From Terriglobales bacterium (GTDB taxonomy: Bacteria > Acidobacteriota > Terriglobia > Terriglobales > Acidobacteriaceae), in contig JAICWP010000013.1 of NCBI GenBank assembly GCA_025934735.1, positions 62,001 through 126,000 on the forward strand: a stretch of DNA of 64,000 nucleotides, written 5' to 3'. The notes below the pieces were generated by a model. It was not told where the DNA came from and did not search any database. It saw only the letters and a program-made list of their open reading frames with translations. Below are positions 15,791-26,532 of this stretch, piece after piece (the first letter of the stretch is position 1; every line of letters begins with the position of its first letter). Made by a program: the position numbers and the translations under genes.

Positions 15791-17370
15791 ACCCGATTCG
15801 ACGTGGCAAACTCGCTGTGGTGCCGGCTGTAGAAGAAGTAAATAACCAGTCCGATGCCCAGCCAGATGAAGAAGCGCAGCCAGGTGATGACTAGCAGCCC
15901 GCTCATCAAGCCCACACACAGAACCACGGAAATCAGAGGGAACCAGGGCACAAAGGGAACCTTGAATCCGCGTTTGCGCTCGGGCTGGGTGCGGCGCAGC
16001 ACGATCACTCCCAGTGAAACCAGCAGGAACGCGAACAGCGTGCCGATGTTCGACAGGTCGGCGGCTTCGCTGACGGCAAAGATGCCCGCCGGAATGCCCA
16101 CCGCAAACCCTGCAATCCAGGTGGACCAGTGCGGCGTCTTGAACTTCTTGTGTACCGCGGAAAACAGCTTGGGAAAAAGACCATCGCGCGACATGGCATA
16201 CCAGATGCGTGCCTGCCCGTATTGGAACACGAGCAACGAAGAGATCATGCCCATGAGCGCGCCAATGATGATTACCGCCTGCGACCACTTGTTGGCCGCC
16301 AGATGTTGCAGCGCGTAAGCCACCGGAGCTTGCGCCGCCTCTCCGGAGGTGAAGGCCGGGTACTTCATCATGCCCAGCAGCACGATGGAAACTCCTACGT
16401 AAAGGATGGTGCAGACAATCAGCGAGCCGATGATGCCGATGGGCAAATCACGTTGCGGATTTTTCGCCTCCTCTGCCGCGGTGGAAACCGAATCGAAACC
16501 TATGTAGGTGAAGAACACGATGGCGCCGCCGCTAACCACGCCGGCGAAGCCGGACGGCGCAAACGGCTTCCAATTGCCAGGATGAACCAGCATCCCGCCG
16601 ATCACCAGAAAAGTAAGGATGGCTCCGATCTTGATGGCCACCATCACGTTGTTGGCCTCGGCCGACTCGCGCACACCGCGCACCAGCAGTACAGTCAGGA
16701 TGAAAACGATCAGAAATGCTGGAATATTGAAATACGCGCCGGTCCAGTGGCCGGCGTCCCACACCGGGGTGGACCACCTGTCCGGCAAATTCACGCCGAA
16801 CGAGGCTAGCTGTGCCTTGGTATAAGCGCCGAAGCCAATGGCCACCACCACATTGCTGACCACGTACTCCAGAATCAGGTCCCAGCCGATGATCCAGGCG
16901 AAGATTTCGCCCAGGGTGGCGTAGGAGTAGGTGTAGGCGCTGCCAGCGATGGGGATCATCGAGGCGAGTTCGGCATAGCACAGTCCGGCAAAGCTGCAGG
17001 CAAAGGCCACCAGCAAGAACGAGAGGGCGATGGCCGGGCCCGCGGCCGGGCGTCCGTGCATGAGAACGCTGGACGTGTTGCCATGCCGTACCAGGCCGAT
17101 TAGCAGGTCCATGACCTGCGCGTGCAGGATGGAAGGTACCGTAAAGTTCTCGCCCGCCGCCGCCGTGCCCGTGAGCACGAAGATACCGGAGCCGATGATG
17201 GCGCCGATGCCCAGAGCGGTCAGACTCCACGGTCCCAGCGTTTTCTTGAGCCGATGTTCGGGATGTTCGGCTTCGGCGATCAGCTTGTCTATGGATTTCT
17301 TGGCAAGCAGTTGGCTGCCCTGGGGGGCTGCGGGAGGTTGTTTGGCTTCCTTCGTGGTCGTCTCTGCCAC
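15787..17370 (-). CDS. APC-family amino acid permease
   Basis: This 527-residue protein has a polar N-terminus and about 12-14 membrane helices. The APC signature in the first helix is LTALGIGAIIGSGIFVLTG, with GFDSVSTAAEEAKNPQRDLP in the sixth region. It resembles the cationic amino acid transporter (YfnA/CAT) branch with its long extracytoplasmic loop around residues 90-110. It starts at GTG with AGGAG six bases upstream. The stop overlaps the adenosine deaminase start (ATGA), so both are made from one mRNA. Uptake of amino acids by proton symport or exchange is the family role; a nucleoside link is only suggested by the neighbour. Confidence 0.9.
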   Translation of the reverse strand: MAETTTKEAKQPPAAPQGSQLLAKKSIDKLIAEAEHPEHRLKKTLGPWSLTALGIGAIIGSGIFVLTGTAAAGENFTVPSILHAQVMDLLIGLVRHGNTSSVLMHGRPAAGPAIALSFLLVAFACSFAGLCYAELASMIPIAGSAYTYSYATLGEIFAWIIGWDLILEYVVSNVVVAIGFGAYTKAQLASFGVNLPDRWSTPVWDAGHWTGAYFNIPAFLIVFILTVLLVRGVRESAEANNVMVAIKIGAILTFLVIGGMLVHPGNWKPFAPSGFAGVVSGGAIVFFTYIGFDSVSTAAEEAKNPQRDLPIGIIGSLIVCTILYVGVSIVLLGMMKYPAFTSGEAAQAPVAYALQHLAANKWSQAVIIIGALMGMISSLLVFQYGQARIWYAMSRDGLFPKLFSAVHKKFKTPHWSTWIAGFAVGIPAGIFAVSEAADLSNIGTLFAFLLVSLGVIVLRRTQPERKRGFKVPFVPWFPLISVVLCVGLMSGLLVITWLRFFIWLGIGLVIYFFYSRHHSEFATSNRV

Positions 17371-17424
17371 TGTGCTCCTGTGGGGCCGTGTTTTTTTTGT
17401 GTGAGCCCGGTGGGCGGTGTGTGG

Positions 17425-17470
17425 GCCCGGGGCTTTGCCCCGGGCGGGCGGGGCGAAGCCCCGCCCCTAC
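17425..17470. repeat. REP/BIME-like double hairpin
   Basis: Two perfect palindromes lie side by side. The first has a 9-bp stem GCCCGGGGC/GCCCCGGGC with loop TTT (17425-17445). The second has a 9-bp stem GGGCGGGGC/GCCCCGCCC with loop GAA (17446-17466). CTAC at 17467-17470 (GTAG on the minus strand) flanks the second, as the GTAG tetranucleotide flanks REP elements mobilised by RAYT transposases. It lies between the small basic gene and the permease, so it may also end transcription. Confidence 0.6.
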
Positions 17471-17478
17471 ACAAGCTC

Positions 17479-17640
17479 CTACCGTTTCGCCTGGCCGCGT
17501 ACCATCTTCTTCACCTTGCGCTTCTTCGAGCCGCGAGCGTAATCCCGCTTCTTTTTGGGATTCTTCTGCTCTTGCTCTTTGCGCTTGGCGCGCTTGCTTT
17601 TCTTGCGTTCTTCTTTGCTCAGACTCTTAGTATTTGCCAT
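17479..17640 (-). CDS. very basic 53-residue small protein
   Basis: The frame runs from ATG at 17640 to TAG at 17479. The peptide is nearly half Lys and Arg (for example KEERKKSKRAKRKEQEQKN and RKVKKMVRGQAKR), with no hydrophobic segment. A GGAGAG lies upstream at a slightly long distance. Codon use looks like a real gene, because the Lys/Arg richness persists without stops in a region whose other frames are short. Such proteins are often ribosome- or nucleic-acid-associated, but no family is recognised. A double hairpin directly follows the stop. Confidence 0.6.
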   Translation of the reverse strand: MANTKSLSKEERKKSKRAKRKEQEQKNPKKKRDYARGSKKRKVKKMVRGQAKR

Positions 17641-17739
17641 GAGTGCGTCTTTCTCTCCGTTGAATATTCCCTAATTGATCATCCCTGAGGGCTGAAGCCT
17701 CTCGGTGTGACTCTAATTGCCAGCTACCCACTTCCATTT

Positions 17740-20460
<2,721 letters not shown>

Positions 20461-20537
20461 AAATACATCCTTGCTTCTGCGATCCCGGCTCTGCTCCGGG
20501 ACACCGTCTGGTTGCTGAAAGCAATCTTATCTACAGT

Positions 20538-21206
20538 TTAATCGGAATTATGGTAGAGGCGTGACTTGCTCACGAATACTGTGACTCGCACCGGTTCAGG
20601 ATTCACCACCTGCACCAGGGGATCGGAAACATAGGCGTTGGTGTTAAAGGTGTGCTGGCTAAGCAGTCCGGTCGCATCCACGGGATCGGTGACCGCGGCA
20701 TCCACTGCGTTCACCCGGTCGGCTGGACCCACAACAGTGATTTGCGAAGGATCGGCCACCACATTGGAAATGGAAAAGCCAGAGGCCAGCCGCCCCACCA
20801 CCCGCGGGCGCACGTCCACTACCCTGGTTTTGCGCGCGTCCAGCCGAATTTGTATCTGCGCGGGCTCAACCTGCTTCACATGCACGCCGTCAGGCACAGC
20901 GACGTCGCGCAAGGTGTAAGTTCGCTCGCCTGCCTGGGCGCCTGAAAGATTTACCGCCACATGGACGCTGTTCGGGGCCAAATGGTCCAGCACGCGGGAA
21001 GCGCCGCTCAGCCACAATTCCGCCCTGGGCAGCGATCGGGAACTGATCTCCAGGTTTTGCGGCATGTTGTGCAATTCAACGGGCACCCTCATAGGGACCT
21101 CGGAGGTTTGGTCCTGGGTGACCACCGCCCACAAGCACCCGGCGATCACCAGCGAAAAGAACTTCAAACCGATATCGTGGAACACGTAGCGACGGAGGAA
21201 GCGCAT
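20538..21206 (-). CDS. cdaR: YbbR-domain protein, likely CdaA regulator CdaR
   Basis: This 222-residue protein has one N-terminal membrane helix (LKFFSLVIAGCLWAVVT) and then about two YbbR repeats exposed outside. Conserved pieces are VPVELHNMPQNLEI and VDVRPRVVGRLASGFSISNVVADPSQITVVGPADRV. In Firmicutes YbbR/CdaR binds and modulates the diadenylate cyclase CdaA. Here the gene follows cdaA by three bases, supporting the same pairing. Firmicute proteins usually carry three or four YbbR repeats, so this is a short form. In those genomes glmM follows; here glmM is 22 kb away. Confidence 0.85.
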   Translation of the reverse strand: MRFLRRYVFHDIGLKFFSLVIAGCLWAVVTQDQTSEVPMRVPVELHNMPQNLEISSRSLPRAELWLSGASRVLDHLAPNSVHVAVNLSGAQAGERTYTLRDVAVPDGVHVKQVEPAQIQIRLDARKTRVVDVRPRVVGRLASGFSISNVVADPSQITVVGPADRVNAVDAAVTDPVDATGLLSQHTFNTNAYVSDPLVQVVNPEPVRVTVFVSKSRLYHNSD

Positions 21207-21209
21207 GGG

Positions 21210-22151
21210 CTACCGTTCCACCTCGGGACGGAAACCGGACTGCGCGGGTTGGGACGAAACCGACCTGCGTTCATTGGGAGCAGCCGTCCCGTTGGCCTCC
21301 AGTTCCGCGCCGTTGCTGATGGGCGTGGGCAACGCGGCGGCGGGCACGTAGCGGTGCAGTAGCTGGCTAAGACGCTGGCGAAGTTCTTCCGCGGTAAGGT
21401 CACGCTCAATTTTGCCGCCTACCGCAAGGCTGATGGCGCCCGTCTCTTCCGAAACGATCACGGCGAGCGCATCGGTTTCCTCAGTAATGCCGATGGCGGC
21501 GCGGTGCCGCGTGCCCAGTTGGTTGGAAATTACCGGGTTCATGGATAGTGGCAAAAAACAGGCGGCAGCGGCAATGCGGTCCTTTTGCACAATCACCGCT
21601 CCGTCGTGCAGCGGCGCGCTGGGACGAAAAATGGTGGCTAGCAGGTCGTAGGATAGACGCGCATCCAGGGGTACGCCGCTCTCGATGTGGGTGCGCAAAC
21701 CGATTTCGCGCTCAATCACGATGAGGGCGCCGGTCTGGTTCTGGGAAAACAAATTAGCGGCCAGCACAATATCATCATAGGCCTCAGCTGCGGACGACTG
21801 CGCGGGTCGTGAAAACACTACCCACCGGCCAAGTTTGGCTAGCAAATGGCGGATCTCAGCCGCAAAAATCACGATCAGTCCAAAGACAGCGTAAGGAAGA
21901 AAGTTCCTCCGAATCCACTCGAGGGTGGTCAGGTCCCCCAAACGGCCCAGCCAGAAAATCAACGCCAGCACACCTACGCCAACCAGCATGGGAGCGGCGC
22001 GAGTGCCGCGAATCAGGATCAGAAACTGATAAATGAGCACCGCCACCAAAACAATGTCAATCACCGACAGCAATGACAATGGTGGCAAGCGCCCTAGAAT
22101 GTCAGTCAAAACAGACCTCTCGGAGGAGTCGCAGAGGAAGCCTAACCGCAT
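21210..22151 (-). CDS. cdaA: diadenylate cyclase CdaA
   Basis: Three N-terminal membrane helices (about residues 20-110) precede a DAC domain with the DGA motif (PLHDGAVIVQ) and RHR motif (LGTRHRAAIGITEETDA). It makes cyclic di-AMP from two ATP. The C-terminal 50 residues are low-complexity and poorly conserved. ATG at 22151 is the only ATG, but homology begins near TDILGRLPP and a TTG at 22109 has GAGAGG at good distance, so translation may start there. It is three bases from the YbbR gene. c-di-AMP controls potassium, osmotic and cell-wall homeostasis in other phyla. Confidence 0.93.
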   Translation of the reverse strand: MRLGFLCDSSERSVLTDILGRLPPLSLLSVIDIVLVAVLIYQFLILIRGTRAAPMLVGVGVLALIFWLGRLGDLTTLEWIRRNFLPYAVFGLIVIFAAEIRHLLAKLGRWVVFSRPAQSSAAEAYDDIVLAANLFSQNQTGALIVIEREIGLRTHIESGVPLDARLSYDLLATIFRPSAPLHDGAVIVQKDRIAAAACFLPLSMNPVISNQLGTRHRAAIGITEETDALAVIVSEETGAISLAVGGKIERDLTAEELRQRLSQLLHRYVPAAALPTPISNGAELEANGTAAPNERRSVSSQPAQSGFRPEVER

Positions 22152-22285
22152 TCTATTTTAGCCCAGGAGTACAGCCCGTACCGGACGCGACAGTAACAGA
22201 AGGGCAGGCGAACATTTGAACGTTTCAAAGCAGCCGGCCGGAGTGCGTCGACCGCGAGCGCCTTTCTGCGGTACTCTCGCCAGCT

Positions 22286-22735
22286 ATGCGTGCCGTAGTG
22301 CAACGAGTTAGCCGGGCCGAGGTCAGGGTGGCTGGGGAAATTGTCGGTGAAATCGGCCTCGGACTGCTGGTTTTGCTGGGCGTCGGCGAGGGTGACTGCG
22401 AAAAGGATGCCGACTACCTCGCCGAGAAGATCGCGGGACTGCGCATCTTTGAGGACGCTGAGGGAAAGATGAACCGCTCTGTGGCAGAGAGCGGAGGCGC
22501 AGTGCTGGCCGTCTCGCAGTTCACGCTTTACGGCGACGTCCGGCGCGGCAAGCGGCCTTCCTTCGATACCGCCGCCCGCCCGGAGCGGGCTCGGAGCTTG
22601 TATGAGCATTTCATGAGTAAAATTCGCGAGGCCGGCCTGCGCTGCGAGACGGGGCGCTTCCAGGAAATGATGCAGGTGGAACTGGTGAATGAGGGGCCAG
22701 TAACGATTCTGCTGGATTCGCAAAAGGCTTTTTGA
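22286..22735 (+). CDS. dtd: D-aminoacyl-tRNA deacylase
   Basis: This 149-residue protein is full length for the family. It begins [15 protein letters not shown] and carries the two active-site motifs [12 protein letters not shown] (SQxxLY) and [11 protein letters not shown] (GPVT). DTD removes D-amino acids and glycine wrongly attached to tRNAs, acting on the ester through its cross-subunit GlyPro motif. It is divergent from cdaA with a 134-base gap that should hold both promoters. Its stop faces the folP stop across a short hairpin-forming repeat. Confidence 0.95.
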   Translation: MRAVVQRVSRAEVRVAGEIVGEIGLGLLVLLGVGEGDCEKDADYLAEKIAGLRIFEDAEGKMNRSVAESGGAVLAVSQFTLYGDVRRGKRPSFDTAARPERARSLYEHFMSKIREAGLRCETGRFQEMMQVELVNEGPVTILLDSQKAF

Positions 22736-22757
22736 GGGGAGTAGTACCTGGTAATTG

Positions 22758-22820
22758 AGTCGGCAGTTAGAAGTCGGTACAGGCCTTTTGCTGACCGCTG
22801 ACTCCTGACTTCTGACTGCC
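22758..22820. repeat. paired 7-bp-period repeat arms between dtd and folP ends
   Basis: Left arm heptads are AGTCGGC, AGTTAGA, AGTCGGT (22758-22778). Right arm heptads are TGCTGAC, CGCTGAC, TCCTGAC, TTCTGAC (22789-22816). GGCAGTTAGAAGTC (22762-22775) pairs with GACTTCTGACTGCC (22807-22820) with one G-U, making a 14-bp stem at the convergent ends of the two genes. The right arm is translated as part of the FolP tail. It could serve as a bidirectional terminator. Confidence 0.75.
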
Positions 22821-23732
22821 TGTTCTCAGGAGTGCATCCGCGATCCGCGCCGCATCCACGCAGGCCTTCACATCGTGAGTACGAATGATGTGGGCGCCCT
22901 TCAGCATGGCCGCGGTTTCACTGGCCAGGGTGCCAAACGATCGCTCATCTACGGGCGCGTCGCGGCCATCCCGGCGGAGCGCCCGGCCAATGAACGATTT
23001 CCTGGAGGTGCCCACGACAAGTGGGAAGCCCAGGTCAAGCAGTTCATCGAGTCGGCCCAGTAGCGGATAATTCTGTTCGAAGTTCTTGCCAAACCCGAAT
23101 CCGGGATCCAGCGCGATTCGCTCCCGCCGCACGCCCGCATCCATAGCGGCTCGCGCCCACTGCCTGAGCTCCTGGCACACCACGCCAACCACATCCTTGG
23201 GCGGCGGCAGGTTACGCCACTCCTCCGGTCGACCGCGCATGTGCATGAGCACGGCGCCACAGCCCAGTTCGGCGACAGAATTGGTCATAGCCGGATCCCA
23301 GCGAAAGGCGCTGACGTCGTTCACAATTTCTGCGCCGGCGGCAATGGCTGCCCGTGCCACTTCAGCCTTATAGGTGTCTACCGAGACCACGCAATCAGGA
23401 CGGGTCCGCTTGATTTCCTGAATCACCGGCAGCACGCGCCTGAGTTCTTCCGCGATTGAGATCGCAACGCGGCGCTGTGGAGTACGCAGCTCTGCGGAGT
23501 CGAAACCGGGCGATACCGCCGCCCCCGGACGGGTGGATTCACCCCCAACATCGAGGATGTCGGCGCCTTCTTTCAGCAAGTGAAGCGCATGTTCGACGGC
23601 GGCTGCTGGTTCGAAGTAGCGACCCCCATCGGAAAATGAGTCTGGGGTGACGTTGATCACCCCCATGACCAGGGTACGCTCGCCGAGCGCGAGCCTGCGC
23701 GTGCCAATGTCCCAATGGAAGCGAGGACGCAT
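22767..23732 (-). CDS. folP: dihydropteroate synthase
   Basis: Family motifs are VMGVINVTPDSFSDGG, ILDVGGESTRPGA, VSVDTYKAEVA, IVNDVSAFRWDP, ALDPGFGFGKN and FPLVVGTSRKSF. The enzyme joins 6-hydroxymethyl-dihydropterin diphosphate to p-aminobenzoate in folate synthesis and is the sulfonamide target. ATG at 23732 begins the conserved region; the frame extends upstream without support. A short insertion follows STRPGA (residues SPGFDSAELRTPQRR). The last roughly 19 residues (after ADALLRTG) are encoded by 7-bp repeat units and are unlikely to be part of the fold. Confidence 0.94.
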   Translation of the reverse strand: MRPRFHWDIGTRRLALGERTLVMGVINVTPDSFSDGGRYFEPAAAVEHALHLLKEGADILDVGGESTRPGAAVSPGFDSAELRTPQRRVAISIAEELRRVLPVIQEIKRTRPDCVVSVDTYKAEVARAAIAAGAEIVNDVSAFRWDPAMTNSVAELGCGAVLMHMRGRPEEWRNLPPPKDVVGVVCQELRQWARAAMDAGVRRERIALDPGFGFGKNFEQNYPLLGRLDELLDLGFPLVVGTSRKSFIGRALRRDGRDAPVDERSFGTLASETAAMLKGAHIIRTHDVKACVDAARIADALLRTGSQKSGVSGQQKACTDF

Positions 23733-23832
23733 TAGAAGGCGATTGTAGTCGAAGGAGGCGACAGGACGCGGAACTGGCGAGGGTTCACGCCAGCTCAGTC
23801 GGGGAGGGCGGGAACCGGTTCTACAAACCACC

Positions 23833-23875
23833 CGGATTTACACCGAGCAACGCCGTGCATATCGGTGTAAATCCG
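23833..23875. promoter_or_regulatory. strong 14-bp inverted repeat between response regulator and folP
   Basis: CGGATTTACACCGA (23833-23846) is matched perfectly by TCGGTGTAAATCCG (23862-23875), with a 15-base loop. There is no T-run on either strand, so it is not a classical terminator. It lies 11 bases after the regulator stop and about 100 bases before the folP start, both on the minus strand. An operator for a dimeric regulator or an mRNA-stabilising hairpin are both possible. Confidence 0.55.
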
Positions 23876-23886
23876 TCGCCAGAGAT

Positions 23887-24552
23887 CTACTGGTTCACCG
23901 GAATCTTGATGATCTTCTTCTGGATAGCGTAGGTCACCAGCTGCGCCTTGTTGTGGATGTCGAGTTTGCGCATCAGGTTGAATTTGTGCGCCTCCACCGT
24001 CTTGACGCTCAGCCCCAGCAGCACGGCGATCTCCTTCACCGAATTGCCCTCGGCCAGCAGCTTGAGGATCTCGCGCTCCCGCGGGGTCAGGGTGGAGATG
24101 CGGGGCCGCATCTTGGAATCGCGCACGCGGGCGCGGAAATCTTCCACCAGCTTGCTCAGCACCTGCGAGCTTAGGTATTTGCCGCCCTTGTACACGTCGC
24201 GCACGGCGCTCACCAACTGGGGAGCGGGCGTGTCCTTCAGAACATAGCCGGCGGCGCCCACTTCCAGGCACTGCACCAGGTAGTCTTCATCTTCGTACAT
24301 GGTAAGGAACAGCAGCTTGGTCTCGGGACGGTTCTTGCGGATCTGGCGGGCCGCCTCGAAGGAAGACAGGCCGGGCATGCCGATATCCATGAGCACAATG
24401 TCAGGGCGCAGGTCGCGCGCCTTCTCGACGGCATCGCCAGCATCGGCAGCTTCGCCCACCACCTCGAAATCCGACTCGCCTTCCAGCAGCCGCCGCACTC
24501 CCTGGCGGAACAGCGTGTGGTCGTCAACCAGTAAGCATCTGATCTTTGCCAT
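23887..24552 (-). CDS. NarL/FixJ-family response regulator
   Basis: This 221-residue protein has a receiver domain (CLLVDDHTLFRQGV, phospho-Asp56 in IVLMDIGMPG, Thr in LFLTMYEDEDY, Lys in YVLKDTP) and a C-terminal LuxR-type helix-turn-helix (LTPREREILKLLAEGNSVKEIA, LSVKTVEAHKFNLMRKL). A linker of about 20 residues separates them. It is a DNA-binding transcription factor activated by phosphorylation. The kinase gene immediately upstream on the same strand (58 bases) has a HisKA_3 domain, the usual partner of NarL-type regulators. The 14-bp inverted repeat after the gene is a candidate, untested binding site. Confidence 0.94.
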   Translation of the reverse strand: MAKIRCLLVDDHTLFRQGVRRLLEGESDFEVVGEAADAGDAVEKARDLRPDIVLMDIGMPGLSSFEAARQIRKNRPETKLLFLTMYEDEDYLVQCLEVGAAGYVLKDTPAPQLVSAVRDVYKGGKYLSSQVLSKLVEDFRARVRDSKMRPRISTLTPREREILKLLAEGNSVKEIAVLLGLSVKTVEAHKFNLMRKLDIHNKAQLVTYAIQKKIIKIPVNQ

Positions 24553-24610
24553 TAATCACCTTGGCGAACTTGTAGTTGGATGTACGAAGGGGGCGCCGCG
24601 CTGGTATTGC

Positions 24611-26263
24611 CTAACTTGCAATGGGGCTGCTCGTAGCCAGGCTGCGCGTCGGGTAAGCGGTATCCGCTGTTACCGGCAACGAAACCACGGCTGCTGCGTC
24701 GGGCACAGTTACTTCGATGCGGGTTCCCTTGCCCTTGCCCGAGCGCAAGCGCACCGCGCCGCCCAGGGCCGCAATACGTTCCCGCATCCCGGCCAGTCCG
24801 AAACTGCGCCCCCGGGAAATCCCTTTCTGAACGAACCCGATGCCGTCGTCCTCCACCGTTAGTTTGATGACGCCCTGCTCGCGCCCCACCTGCACCGTCA
24901 CGTTTTTGGCCTGGGCGTGCTTGGCCACATTGTGCAGCGCTTCCTGTACGACGCGGTAGATAGCGGTCTCCGCCTCCGCCCCGAAGCGGCCCAGGTCGTC
25001 GGGCACCGCCACCCGGGTCTTGACGCCCGTACTCTTGCTTAAGTCTTTTGCTTCCTTCCGGATAGCCGCCACCAAGCCCAGTTCCTGCAGGACAAGTGGG
25101 GAGAGCCGGGCAATCATCCGTCGCAAGCCCTCAATGGTGCGGTCTACTACGGCCAACGCTTCCTGGATCTTCACCTGGGAAGTACGGGAGCGCAGGCTGG
25201 CCTCCAGCATTCCCAGGTAGAGCCGGGTGACCATCAGCCCTTGCCCAGTCTCATCGTGCAGTTCGCGGCTGATGTGCTTGCGCTCTTCTTCCTGTACGCG
25301 CAGCAGGTGGGCGGAGAGCTCTGCGATGCGCGATTCGCGCTCGCGCAGGGCATCGGTCATTTGCATGCGGTCAATGGCCAGCGCGGAGCGGTCGGCCATG
25401 GCGCGCATCAGTTCACGTTCGGTCGGCATCCAGCGGTAGGGCACGGCGAAGCCGATTTCCACTACTCCGATAGTTTCTTCCGAATTCTTCTTCAGCGGCA
25501 CGGCCCAGACCGACTTGGCATTGCGCCGCAGAATGGGGCTGGATTCGTCCTGTCCATCGCCGCCTTCGACCACCAGCATTTCCGGCTCACCGCTCACGGC
25601 AATCCTTCCGGAAGAGCCTTCGCCGGGCCTGACGCTAAACTCTTCCTCGAGTTCACTGCCAAACCCCACCGCCGCAGCCAATCGGAGTGTATCTCCTTCC
25701 GGCTCGCGCAGCAGGATGGTGCCCAGTTGCGCGCCGAAGGTGCTGGCTGTGATCTCCAAAACCTTGCGCAGCAGGCCGCTCAGGTCGGGCGCGGTGAGTT
25801 CAGCGTCCAGCACCGAAAGCAGGGCCGATGAGGCGCTCTTCTGGGTCTCGAAATAGGCCAGCGACACGGCCACGAACGCTGCCGATGAGAACATTTCCAG
25901 AGCGGCTACAATTTCGCTGCGCCGGTCCTTAAACGCTTTGGCTACGTAGGGTTCGCAGAAAAGCTCGTAAAGCTCCAGCGAGCGTGCCACCGCCCCCGCA
26001 TCCACCTGCAGCTTAGCCAGCCGAGTGCCAAAGTAGTTCAGATTCTCGGCAAAAGTTTGAAACTCGCACTGGCAGAAGATGGTAAAGCCGGTACCCAGGT
26101 TAAGGCGCTCCAGAGCGGTCATTGCCCGGCCGTCGAACTGGAACTCCTCAAACATCCTTGCCCGCCATGCGGCTGTAATCTCAGGAAACGAGGGCTTCAG
26201 GGCCCGAACCGATTCCTGGATCAAAGCGCGTGAGCTTTCCTTTAAAACCAAGCAGGCAGACAA
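24611..26263 (-). CDS. cytoplasmic GAF-domain sensor histidine kinase (NarX/DegS type)
   Basis: This 550-residue protein has no membrane helix. Residues about 10-150 form an all-helical sensor region resembling RsbR-type N-domains. Residues about 165-320 are a GAF domain. HisKA_3 follows with the phospho-His336 in HISRELHDETGQGL, then HATPase_c (VVQEALHNVAKHA, VEDDGIGF, GRSFGLAGMRERI). The start is TTG with a strong AAGGAG six bases upstream. The gene leads the two-gene operon with the NarL-type regulator. The signal is unknown. A haem-binding or other cofactor role for the GAF domain cannot be judged by eye. Confidence 0.92.
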   Translation of the reverse strand: MSACLVLKESSRALIQESVRALKPSFPEITAAWRARMFEEFQFDGRAMTALERLNLGTGFTIFCQCEFQTFAENLNYFGTRLAKLQVDAGAVARSLELYELFCEPYVAKAFKDRRSEIVAALEMFSSAAFVAVSLAYFETQKSASSALLSVLDAELTAPDLSGLLRKVLEITASTFGAQLGTILLREPEGDTLRLAAAVGFGSELEEEFSVRPGEGSSGRIAVSGEPEMLVVEGGDGQDESSPILRRNAKSVWAVPLKKNSEETIGVVEIGFAVPYRWMPTERELMRAMADRSALAIDRMQMTDALRERESRIAELSAHLLRVQEEERKHISRELHDETGQGLMVTRLYLGMLEASLRSRTSQVKIQEALAVVDRTIEGLRRMIARLSPLVLQELGLVAAIRKEAKDLSKSTGVKTRVAVPDDLGRFGAEAETAIYRVVQEALHNVAKHAQAKNVTVQVGREQGVIKLTVEDDGIGFVQKGISRGRSFGLAGMRERIAALGGAVRLRSGKGKGTRIEVTVPDAAAVVSLPVTADTAYPTRSLATSSPIAS

Positions 26264-26532
26264 GTATTCTCCTTAAGGACGGCCAGAGGTCATGCGTTCG
26301 AACGAACCGAGTGGCGGCTGATGAGCTGGTAACCGCAAATGCCGATCTTATTAGGTATTTTATAGGTTTTCTGCCTGTGAATCCACCGGCCTGATGGCAT
26401 ATTTGTTGAAAAGCTACTCAGCGTTTCAACCTACTTTCCTTCCGTTGGGCGGGTTGGACGAGGAAACTGGGCTAAGCGGCGGAACTAAGTAAAAACGTTA
26501 AGGTTGCGCGTATCAGATACAATCCAGAATTC

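Noticed and set aside
15791-16288. N-terminal extension of the adenosine deaminase frame
   Set aside because: The extra codons are an out-of-frame shadow of the permease; the family start and ATGA overlap are at 15790.
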